A stretch of 23,709 nt of DNA from the NCBI GenBank assembly GCA_030428695.1, contig JAUIEM010000119.1, positions 1-23,709 on the forward strand, written 5' to 3'. Shown here piece by piece: positions 6,897-14,800 of this stretch. Under the pieces are notes generated by a model. The model saw only the letters and a program-made list of their open reading frames with translations. It had not been told where the DNA came from and ran no database searches. Every line of letters begins with the position of its first letter. Position 1 is the first letter of the stretch. The stretch is from a bacterium. GTDB taxonomy: Bacteria > Planctomycetota > J058 > JAJDCP01. A program made the position numbers and the translations under genes.

Positions 6897-8681
6897 CTAC
6901 TCCCCGACGGCCCGCTCGAACGCCGCGACCCCACCGACGACGGGGAGCTCGAGGAGCGTCGATGCCAGGTCGATCGTGAGCTCGGTTCCTGGCTTCGGCC
7001 ACAGGGTGAACTCGTGATCGCTCGACGAGATCATCAGGCCCAGCCGCCGGCCGGCCGGAACGATCTGGTCGTCCGGCTGCAGGTCGAAGGAGACGTCGAC
7101 GAACTCGCCGGGTACGAGGGGGTCACTCTCGATCAGCGACCGGCGATTCTGCGGGTCGGCCCACCCCCGGGTCACGAGGTTCTCGCCGATCCGCCGCGTC
7201 TCGCCGTCCCAGGGGAGCATGACCAGCCACACCGACAGGTTCGCCGCGGGCCTCGACGACGCGAGGCGGATCGTGACGCGCGGGTAGCCGGAGACGTGAA
7301 GCGGCGCCGCGAGCGCGGGCGTCGTGTACAGCAGTCGGTGCGGTGAAGCCTCGGCCTGCGCGAGCTCGGCGCCGCGGATCGAAGCGTCGTCGACGAGCGT
7401 CTCCTCGCCCTCACCCCTGGCCACCCCGAGCCGGCCCGGCTTCCGCGGATGGAGCCTCACGGGACCCGCGTCCGGGTTCGGGTAGTCGGCGTAGGGCGTC
7501 GGCGCGTCGGTCTTCGCGCCTTCGCGCACGACCCACGCGCGCGGCCCGTCCTCGACGCCGTTCTCGATTCCGTGCAGGTACCGCGTGAACCAGCGATTCA
7601 TCATCTCGTCGGGCGGGCTGCCCCCGTGCCCGCCCTGGTGCAGGAAGATCTGCGCCGGGACGCCCCGCCCGGCGACGTACTCGTAGACGCTGACGGCGTG
7701 CTCGGGCATCACGTTCCAGTCGTTAAGCCCGTGCGCCATCAGCGTCGCGCACTTCACGCCGTCGAGCTGCCTCCTGTAGTCGCGGCCCGCCCAGAAGTCG
7801 TTGTAGTCGCCGCTGGCGCGGTCGTGGCCCTTCGCCATCTCGCCGTCGCGCACTTCCCGGTTGCACCAGTCGCGCCGGTCCGGGTCGCCGCTGTTGATGA
7901 AGTCGTAGAGGACGTCGATGTCCTCCCCGATGTAACCCCCGGGGTGCCGAACCAGGCCGTTCGAGCGATAGTAGTTGTAGTACGACGTGTTCGCGGCGAC
8001 GGGGATGATCACCTCGAGCCCCTCGACGCCGGTCGTCGCGGCTGCGAGCGGCAGCGTTCCGTTGTACGACACGCCCGTCATGCCGACCTTGCCCGTGGAC
8101 CAGTAGGCCTCGACGCGCTCGTCCCCGTCGGTCGTCGTGAACCCGGGCGCCCGCCCGTTGAGCCAGTCGATCACGGCCTTCGGCGCCAGCGCCTCGTTCT
8201 CGGCACCGACCGTCGGGCACCCCTCGGAGAGACCCGTGCCCGGAGACTCCGAGTGCACGACGGCGAAGCCGCGCGGCACCCATCTTCGCACTAGGGAATT
8301 CGAGACCAGCGGCCGCTTCTCCACCTGTTCGATGGACGGCATCGCCGCACGCTCCGGCGGCGGCGCGCCGACCTCCTGCTCGGGGCTCCAGAAGTACCGG
8401 CTCTCGGTGCTGCCGACACCCGAGTAGTACGGGCTCGTCTCGTAGATGACGGGTACCTTCAGCCCCTGCGTCTCGGTCTGCCGGACCCGGGTGACGTCGA
8501 CGTGCATCCGGTCGGGCCGCCCGTCGCCATCGGAGTCGAACCCGGTCTCGACCCAGAGGTCGTGCTGGACCCAGCTCCCCGGATCCTCGAAAGCAGCGAC
8601 GACCTGCGCCTCGCCGTCGAGGAAGACCGGGACGTCCTGGCCCTGGGCCAGCACCGCGAGCAGGAGCAGAGTCGGCTTCAT
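6897..8681 (-). CDS. Secreted S15-family (Xaa-Pro dipeptidyl-peptidase / CocE-type) serine hydrolase
   Basis: A 594-aa alpha/beta-hydrolase of peptidase family S15. The catalytic triad is visible: Ser205 in the elbow GVSYNG, Asp321 in HGLNDWNV and His352 in HQGGHGG. The C-terminal part (about 400-594) is the jelly-roll domain of PepX/CocE, with the recognisable RLASSRPAANLSVWLVML and PAGRRLGLMISSSDHEF. A short signal peptide (MKPTLLLLAVLAQGQ) suggests export to the periplasm or beyond. S15 enzymes remove Xaa-Pro dipeptides from peptides or hydrolyse acyl esters; which applies here cannot be told. The start ATG at 8681 is chosen because the signal peptide begins there; the open frame upstream runs through non-coding DNA and a tRNA fragment. 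It is the last chromosomal gene before the island junction. Confidence 0.9.
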   Translation of the reverse strand: MKPTLLLLAVLAQGQDVPVFLDGEAQVVAAFEDPGSWVQHDLWVETGFDSDGDGRPDRMHVDVTRVRQTETQGLKVPVIYETSPYYSGVGSTESRYFWSPEQEVGAPPPERAAMPSIEQVEKRPLVSNSLVRRWVPRGFAVVHSESPGTGLSEGCPTVGAENEALAPKAVIDWLNGRAPGFTTTDGDERVEAYWSTGKVGMTGVSYNGTLPLAAATTGVEGLEVIIPVAANTSYYNYYRSNGLVRHPGGYIGEDIDVLYDFINSGDPDRRDWCNREVRDGEMAKGHDRASGDYNDFWAGRDYRRQLDGVKCATLMAHGLNDWNVMPEHAVSVYEYVAGRGVPAQIFLHQGGHGGSPPDEMMNRWFTRYLHGIENGVEDGPRAWVVREGAKTDAPTPYADYPNPDAGPVRLHPRKPGRLGVARGEGEETLVDDASIRGAELAQAEASPHRLLYTTPALAAPLHVSGYPRVTIRLASSRPAANLSVWLVMLPWDGETRRIGENLVTRGWADPQNRRSLIESDPLVPGEFVDVSFDLQPDDQIVPAGRRLGLMISSSDHEFTLWPKPGTELTIDLASTLLELPVVGGVAAFERAVGE

Positions 8682-8933
8682 GGCGGGAATATACTCCGGA
8701 TCGTGCGCCCCCCGCGTCGGCGTGGAGCGCCGGACGAGCGCCACCCCGGGGCTCTCAACGATCCGACGGCACACCCTCCGGCCGCCACCCACACCCTTGG
8801 TCGAGACGCTGGAGCGAGGCGCCGCACTCACAGGATTGCTCATTCGCTCGAGGCCGCCTCGGACCAAGCGCGGGCGGCCGACGCCCGCTGAAACCCGCGC
8901 TCCCTGCTCGCGCCTCGGAACCCGAGCCGCAGA

Positions 8934-8975
8934 CGCGCCCGGCAGGACTCGAACCTGCGACCCCCGGTTTAGGAA
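8934..8975 (-). other. tRNA-Arg(CCT) 3' fragment = putative attachment site (att) of the island
   Basis: Read on the minus strand this is the 3' part of a tRNA: anticodon loop TTCCTAA with anticodon CCT (8971-8973), anticodon-stem 3' strand ACCGG, variable loop GGGTC, T-stem GCAGG / T-loop TTCGAGT / CCTGC (8942-8958), acceptor 3' strand CGGGCGC (8935-8941) and discriminator G at 8934. The bases that should form the 5' anticodon strand (8976-8980) do not pair, and no D-arm or 5' acceptor strand follows. Identity therefore ends at the anticodon loop, where tyrosine integrases commonly cross over. The fragment faces the chromosomal genes on the left, as expected for the displaced 3' end when the intact tRNA sits at the far end of the element, outside this window. 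Confidence 0.82.
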
Positions 8976-9115
8976 TGGCTCGAAGAGGTCGGCGCGGCTC
9001 CCCGGTTTTTCCTTATGGGAGCTCACAATATTCGGAACCAGCTGCTCCCGCAAGGGGTTGCGAACGTACGCGACCATGAGCATCCGGTAGCTCCAGAAGC
9101 GCGTACGTGGGCTCA

Positions 9116-9136
9116 AAGCGTGTACCGTACACGCTT
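9116..9136. repeat. 21-bp palindrome near the island end
   Basis: Perfect 10-bp arms AAGCGTGTAC and GTACACGCTT flank a single central C. It lies about 140 bp inside the att fragment and about 107 bp beyond the end of the HEPN-like gene. It could be a recombinase or repressor site, or, for the minus-strand genes, a transcription end; no T-run follows. Confidence 0.6.
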
Positions 9137-9242
9137 CGACTCGCGACCATCCTCGCTCGGCCGTGCACCGACCACTGCAGGCCGCGCGGCTGCTACTGTT
9201 GCGGCTGTTGCAGAGCCGCACCTGTCTGGACCTAGCTCCGGT

Positions 9243-9854
9243 CTAGGCGCGCACGAGCTCCTTCACCAAGACGCGCGAAGAGATGATGTACTTCTCAAGC
9301 AGACACGGCGTGCCATGAGCAAGGGTCAGTAGAAGAAGGCCGGGCGTAACACCCTTACGGAATCCGCCGTAGTACTTCTTGATGACCTTGCGGAAGTTGG
9401 TGCGCGTACCTGCGTTGTGATGGGCTGCATGATTCCGCACGTAGCGCATCTCGGTTAGCAGCCAGGCATGCCGGACTACCGTGCTTAGAAACGGGTCGTG
9501 TGCGTCAAGCGTGTACTTCAAGTTCTCCCGAATGTCGCTCGACTTAGACCACGAAAGCGTCCACTGTCGGGAACGTCCATGCGTCTGCATCTCTACTCTT
9601 GCTGCCGCGAGAGAGCGGGGAGTAACCAAACGAAGTGCCGCGGTTCCGTCGAGGTATGGTGCGCCGCAGAGGACCTTCGCCCCAGCGGAAGCCATGGCAT
9701 TCTCGACCATGAAGAAGAGGCGGACGAGCACGATCTCCGCCACCAACTTGCGGTGCGCTGGAGCAAGGTTTGGCAAGGACGGCAGGAGACGCATCAGGCG
9801 GTTAGTATCCGCCTGCAGGGCACTCCAGGTTGTTCCCAGGCTAGGGGACGGCAC
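9243..9854 (-). CDS. HEPN-like protein, probable partner of the DUF262 protein
   Basis: A 203-aa, mostly helical, cytoplasmic protein. It has the R-x4-H motif of HEPN ribonuclease-type domains at R140-NHAA-H145 in MRYVRNHAAHHN, following a helix with L-L-T-E-M. HEPN proteins with this motif are often RNases or toxins in defence modules, and small HEPN-like nucleases of the MAE_28990/MAE_18760 type are known as neighbours of DUF262 genes. The start is taken as GTG 9854 because it lies 3 bases after the DUF262 stop, which implies translational coupling; ATG 9794 is possible but would shorten the N-terminal helix. Base use is less GC-rich than in the genes left of 8930. The HEPN call rests on one motif plus context. 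Confidence 0.6.
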   Translation of the reverse strand: MPSPSLGTTWSALQADTNRLMRLLPSLPNLAPAHRKLVAEIVLVRLFFMVENAMASAGAKVLCGAPYLDGTAALRLVTPRSLAAARVEMQTHGRSRQWTLSWSKSSDIRENLKYTLDAHDPFLSTVVRHAWLLTEMRYVRNHAAHHNAGTRTNFRKVIKKYYGGFRKGVTPGLLLLTLAHGTPCLLEKYIISSRVLVKELVRA

Positions 9855-9857
9855 GCC

Positions 9858-10865
9858 TCAGCCGAAGTAATCCCGGATTGCCTTGTCTCGCAGTTTCCGG
9901 AATCTAATCCGGTGCATGTTGCCGGTCGTGAACGCCTCGTAGACGTTGGTTGAGAGTGCTCCGGGATTGTCACCACTCCGCACCGCCTCAACTCGAGCAT
10001 CCAAGTCTTCGATGCAACGCTCAATCGCGCTCGCCGACGCCCGTCGAGACAGACCATCGACGACAATCATCAGGCTAAACAAGACCTGTGGGCGAGCGAA
10101 GATAGTGCCCTTGAGCCTGCCCTCATGAAGCTCAAGAAGCTGATCAAACAGGGCGTCGAGCCGACGTGTGACCGTGTCCTCCTCTGCGAACTCCTCTTCG
10201 TGATCTCCGTAGTACTTCGTAAGACGCTTCGCAGAGAAGTCTTGCAGCCCCTCCAGGAGGTTCATGACGAGATCTGAAACAAACTGCACCTCGACCATCC
10301 TCGAGATGTCGTTGTCCGTGAAGATCCCGTTGTTTCTCCAGAACGGCAGGCGGTCAACTGCCTGATCTAGGCAGAACTGTTTGAATTCCCCGCTGTAGGC
10401 TGCGTTGCGTTTCTCTTGAGGGTTGAGCGTCTTAGATACCGTGTTGATGCGAGCAAAGATCTCAATTACATCCCTATCTGTCGCGCCAACTAGGTAGCCG
10501 ACAGAGAGTGCAGTCTGAAGGAAGGCGATTCTCTGAGCCTTCGTCAGCTGCCCATACTTCACCGGCCTCTTGTGATCCGGGTGCTTCGCTGCAAACTCGT
10601 CTGCCCGATACTCCAGCACGCAACGAATCCGCTGCTGGCCATCTACGACCTCTTTGACGCTCTTCTCAGAGTCGAGGTCGATCGTGTGCCTGATGTAGAT
10701 GGAGGGGACCGGCTTCCGCTCCAGGATTGTGTTGATGAGGTACGCCTTCTGCGGCCTCGTCCACACAGCACGGCGCTGATACCACGGGCTTATGTCGAGC
10801 TCGTCGCGCTCGTGTGAACTGAGGATGTCCTGAATGATCAGTGACTCGTAGTCAACGCGGTCCAT
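9858..10865 (-). CDS. DUF262 (GmrSD/ParB-like) protein
   Basis: A 335-aa protein of the DUF262 family. The hallmark DGQQR motif of the ParB/Srx-type fold is at residues 75-79 (KEVVDGQQRIRCVL), preceded by PWYQRRAVWTRPQKAYLINTIL, the usual N-terminal box, and followed by FARINT (137-142) with KTLNPQEKRNA. DUF262 is the N-terminal half (GmrS) of the GmrSD modification-dependent restriction enzymes and occurs in several defence systems, where it binds or cleaves nucleotides or DNA. Here the GmrD-like DUF1524 HNH nuclease domain is absent; the HEPN gene 3 bases downstream takes the effector place. The start ATG 10865 has a good GGAGAA ribosome site six bases upstream; an upstream GTG at 10895 is less likely. 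It lies 60 bp behind the serine recombinase gene. Confidence 0.88.
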   Translation of the reverse strand: MDRVDYESLIIQDILSSHERDELDISPWYQRRAVWTRPQKAYLINTILERKPVPSIYIRHTIDLDSEKSVKEVVDGQQRIRCVLEYRADEFAAKHPDHKRPVKYGQLTKAQRIAFLQTALSVGYLVGATDRDVIEIFARINTVSKTLNPQEKRNAAYSGEFKQFCLDQAVDRLPFWRNNGIFTDNDISRMVEVQFVSDLVMNLLEGLQDFSAKRLTKYYGDHEEEFAEEDTVTRRLDALFDQLLELHEGRLKGTIFARPQVLFSLMIVVDGLSRRASASAIERCIEDLDARVEAVRSGDNPGALSTNVYEAFTTGNMHRIRFRKLRDKAIRDYFG

Positions 10866-10925
10866 GTCTTCTCCGTTGCTACCCCTGGGCGGCACCTTCT
10901 ATCTCCTGGATTGCCCACGGGCAGG

Positions 10926-11639
10926 TCAAGCGCGGCGTGAGAATTCGGCTAGATGCTCGTCACTCCGGCGACGAAGGACGGACCAGACGCTCTTCGCGGA
11001 CCAGGAGGGCAGCCCGGCCTTGGTCGGCACGCCTTCAGCCGAGAGGCGGTCCGCGACCTTGCGGTAGGAGAACCCATCGCCGCGTAGGTCGACCATGCGG
11101 GCGATCGCGTCCTGCTCGGTCGGGTTCGGGCGGAGGGCCCCGCTGCCCTCGTCTAGGTCCCACCCAAACGGGGCGAACCGAGAGTAGCGCCGGCCGCTCG
11201 CCCGGAGGTGCCCCATCGCGACGCGAGTGCGCTCGGACACCTGATCGCGCTCGAACTCGGCGAGGACGGCCAACATGCGGAAGACCATCTTGCCGCTGGC
11301 GCTCGTCGTGTCGATTCGCTCGGAGAGGCTGACCAGCTCTGCCTTCGACTTCGCAAGTGTGTCGCTAATCGCGAGGGTGTCTTTCGTGGAGCGCGCGAGG
11401 CGCGAAAGGGCGTAGACCACGAGCACGCCCTTTCGGCGGCAGACCTCGCGCAGTGCCTCCTGGAGGCCCGGCCGCTGATCCATCGAGCTGCCGCTGATCC
11501 CGGCGTCCTCGTAGATGATCAGCTCGTCCTCATCGTGGAGCTGCGCCCACGCCTCGATCTTCTCGCGCTGGGCGTCCAGGCTGACGCCGTCCTCTGCCTG
11601 CCCGCCCGTGCTGACCCTCACGTATCCGATCGCGACCAT
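10926..11639 (-). CDS. Small serine recombinase (resolvase/invertase family)
   Basis: A 237-aa site-specific recombinase. The catalytic domain (1-145) shows GYVRVSTGGQ with nucleophile Ser10, YALSRLARS with the conserved arginines near 80-83, and ISERID/FRMLAVLAEFERDQVSERT forming the long E-helix. The part from about 150 on (APFGWDLDEGSG through SYRKVADRLSAEGVPTKAG to WSAKSVWSVLRRR) is the 'recombinase' DNA-binding segment. It lacks the zinc-ribbon and coiled-coil tail of large serine integrases, so it is more like a short resolvase-type enzyme or a truncated integrase. The ATG at 11639 is chosen because the family begins at M-x-x-I-G-Y-x-R. It could mobilise the island, or be a resident of it; tRNA sites are more usual for tyrosine integrases. 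DUF262 and HEPN genes follow on the same strand. Confidence 0.88.
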   Translation of the reverse strand: MVAIGYVRVSTGGQAEDGVSLDAQREKIEAWAQLHDEDELIIYEDAGISGSSMDQRPGLQEALREVCRRKGVLVVYALSRLARSTKDTLAISDTLAKSKAELVSLSERIDTTSASGKMVFRMLAVLAEFERDQVSERTRVAMGHLRASGRRYSRFAPFGWDLDEGSGALRPNPTEQDAIARMVDLRGDGFSYRKVADRLSAEGVPTKAGLPSWSAKSVWSVLRRRSDEHLAEFSRRA

Positions 11640-11682
11640 GTTCCAGCATCGCCCGCTGGAGTGGCGGAGGTGGAGGAAAACC

Positions 11683-11706
11683 GTTACCAACCGTCCCGTT
11701 GGTAAC
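11683..11706 (-). terminator. Inverted repeat between the restriction gene and the recombinase gene
   Basis: Perfect 9-bp arms GTTACCAAC / GTTGGTAAC with a 6-base loop. On the minus strand the stem is followed by GGTTTTCC, so it could act as a weak terminator for the restriction operon, whose stop lies about 100 bp upstream. Its place 44 bp before the serine recombinase start would also suit a binding site for that recombinase or its repressor. Confidence 0.4.
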
Positions 11707-11805
11707 ACTGGTGCCTCGAGGACCCGGAAGAAACTTCCGAGTCGGGGAGCGCACTCTCATCCAGGGATGGGCACTAGCAGCCCTTCCTCCGTGACCTCTC
11801 GTGCA

Positions 11806-14800
11806 TCAACCTTTCCCTGCTTCTCCGATGACCTCAAGGAACTCAGCGATCACTTGAACGCTGCCCTCATCCTCCATCGTGAGCCGGATCGGGTCGTAGT
11901 TATCATTGAGGGGTTCGAGCACGACTTCATCGTGTTGCCAACCGCCATCCTCAGCCGTGACCTTCTTCGAGGTGTACTTCTTGACGGTGTAGTGGCCCCC
12001 GGACACCGGATCCGCAATCCCCAGGCGGGACACGAGGAGTATCTTTCCCTGACGTGAGCCCGCGGGCGGAGGTCCGAAGAGACACCAGGAGCCGTCCGGG
12101 ATCTTGGGCTCCATCGACTCGCCGCGCACCTGGGCCACGAACATGCCCTCCTTGAACGGCACACCGGCGTCGAAGGTGGCCCAGCTCTCGGCCACCTCAG
12201 CCGGCCAGAGGGACTCCTGGATCTGCTCCTCCGAGAACAGGCCTGCGGCGGCCTTGAGGGTCGTCACCGGGACGCAGTTGATCCAGCGGTCAGCCTCGCC
12301 CGGCTCGACGATCTCGAAGGGGAAAAGCTCAGCTTCGGCGGGATCTGCGTACTTCTCGAGCGCAGCCTGGAGGCCCGTCAATCCACCACCGGCCTGGTCC
12401 TCATGGCAGATCTCGAATGCCCAGGTGCCGAAGTGGGAGTAGTTGTTGACGGCCTCGACCCACTTGCGCGCGGCAGTATTCTTCGCCGTCACACGGTTCG
12501 GATCCCAGTTTCCGCCGCCTCCTTTCGTCTCCAGAATCAGGTGCGTGCCGCCTCGGAGACGAATGATGAAATCAGGCTCGTAGCTGTGTCGCGTGTCGCC
12601 GTAGTCGTACGGGATCCGCAAGCCTACGTTCCGGTCGTTGGGCGTGAAGCACTCCACTAGGGGATGCGCGTCCAGAACCTCGACTGCGGTGCTCTCCGTG
12701 CTGACCGCATCGATCGCGACCGCATTGAGGTGACTCTTCTCGACGCTCCGCACCGGCCGGACCGTGGTGTAGTCAACCTCTTCCGTCGAGAGGTAGGGCT
12801 TCTGCCGATTGATGATCGGCAACAGGCGCCCACCGGAGTGGGAGTCGGCCTGGATCCCGTCACGGATGCGCTCGACCACGAGGCGAGCGTACTTCTCGAG
12901 ACCCAGCTCCTTCTTGTTGACCCCCGCAGCGAAGTCGACTTTGTGATCCACGTAGTCCCGCACGATCTGCAGGATGCCGGGGAACATGAGGTGCTTGGCC
13001 TGGAGCTGCATCTGCAGGCGCTTCTCCCGATCGACGGCGACCCCTTGCAGTAGCTCCTCCATCACCATCTGCGTGATGCGGAAGAGGATGGCTTGCATGT
13101 GGATGCTCGCGTAATAGGACTCGCGGTCCTGCGCGATGAAGTTCTCTTTATCGAGGGAGCTAACCGAGGCGGACTCGTTGTCGTTGTAGCCCCGCGCTGC
13201 GTCTAGATAGACAGTCACCGGTTCCTCAGCGACGATGAAACCGTCGAGCTCAACCACGTCGCAGGTCACGCCGGTTCCCTTGATCTCGTAGACGTAGCTC
13301 TCGACCTGGGGCAGCTTCATCTCGAAGTCCCGGCGCTCAAGGACCGCGTGGATGTGGTTCCGAGGCTTGTCCTCATCGTCGGTGCTCTCCTTCGCCTTAC
13401 CCTTGAACGGGATCAAGGAGAACGGGATGCCGTAGACGTCGACGTGTTCCGGCGGGAGGAAGCCGTTCTCGTCCACGTCATAGCGACGCCGTCGCAGACC
13501 ACGACCGACGACCTGCTCGCACAGAAGCTGACTGCCGAAAGCCCGCACACCGAGAATGTGCGTCACATTGTTCGCGTCCCAGCCCTCGGTCAGCATCGAA
13601 ACGGAAACCACGCAGCGGACATGCTCGCCAGGCTGCCCAGGCTTGCCGACAGTGTCGATGATCTCGCGCATACGCAGGCTGGCCTGGTCGCGCGTCTCGC
13701 CGTCGCCGGTCTCCATCTCTTGGAGCAGCTTGGAGTCGATCCGAATCGTCCGCTTGGGCTGGCCCTCCTGATTCGCGAACAGAGGGTCGACGGAGCTTTC
13801 TCCGTAGACGGTTTGAATCTCGGCCTTCTTCTTGCCCTTCACCAGGACCTCTTCCTCCCGCTCCCCGCTGATCTTCTCGTAGAAGACCTTCGAGATCTCA
13901 GTGTTGTCGCAGACGACGATCAGCACGGGCGGGACATGTTCCTGGTTTGGCGCGGAGGCGCGATCACGCTCGAACTGTTCCTTCCACTGGCCGGCCAGAG
14001 TGACGAGAGCGCTCTCAGCCTCTCGGTAAACCGGGCCCGGCTTGGGCTTGCCACGGACCTTCTCACCGGAGGACACGCTATCGTTGATGTGTTTCCAGAG
14101 CCGGAAGTATTTCGGGTCGGGCCGGCCCGCGTCGTCAGTCGTTGCAGCTCCGCCCTCCTGAAGGACTGGGAGCCGCGGCACCTTGACGATGCCGCTCTCG
14201 ATCGCATCCACAAGCCCGAAGTCGCTGATGAGCCAGGGGAAGGGGCGCCCTTCCGGGTGTCCACTCCCACTGAGATAGAACGGCGTCGCCGAGAGGTCGA
14301 TCGTGGCCAATATCCCGCGCTCTCCCGCACCGAGGAGACCGGAGTTGTTGATCTTGTCGAGACCTTCGAGCCAGAGGCGGGCCTCTTCGATCTCGGACTT
14401 CAGTTCGTCCTTCTCCTCCTTGGTCGCCCCCTGCATCTCCTCTTTGGAAGCGCTCTCCGTCTTCGTGTTGGGGCGCCAGCAGTGGTGGCCCTCGTCATTG
14501 AGCACGAGGATGGGCAGTCGCCGGGCCAGATCGCCCAATCGGTCCAGTGAGAAGGCCTCCAGGTCCTCCTCTCCCTTGTCTACGACGCGGTAGCTCGTCC
14601 CCCCCTCACTGTTCGGGCTCTTGGGCGAGAACACATGCCAGTTGGTGACGTGCACCTTCCCCTTGTTGAGTGCGGGGCGGTATTTAGCCGGCACGATCTC
14701 GAACTCGTCGAAGTAGTTGTCCACTGCCTCCGGCTGTAGGACATGCAGGCGCTTCTTGACCGTCAGGTTCGGCGCGCAGATGAGGACAGCGTCGGGGTAG

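Larger units (their letters stand above)
8682..9242. other. 561-bp non-coding stretch spanning the chromosome/island junction
   Basis: No protein-coding gene is supported. It holds the 5' flank of the S15 peptidase gene (8682 onward), a tRNA-Arg 3' fragment (8934-8975) marking the island end, and a near-perfect 21-bp palindrome (9116-9136). Frames that stay open across the tRNA fragment encode the RTRTCDPR-type peptide that tRNA 3' ends always give, and are not genes. Related gcgtac-containing words recur at about 9065-9071, 9100-9107 and in the palindrome, possibly recombinase or excisionase binding sites. Confidence 0.6.

Noticed and set aside
8934..9010. A complete tRNA-Arg gene
   Set aside because: The 5' anticodon strand, D-arm and 5' acceptor strand are absent; only the part from the anticodon loop to the 3' end is present.
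8446..9090. A 214-codon plus-strand reading frame across the S15 start and the tRNA fragment
   Set aside because: It is antisense to the S15 peptidase and reads through the tRNA T-arm, giving the familiar artefact peptide of tRNA ends.
13348..14550. A 400-codon plus-strand frame inside the restriction enzyme gene
   Set aside because: It is antisense to well-conserved helicase motifs and has no start signal or family.
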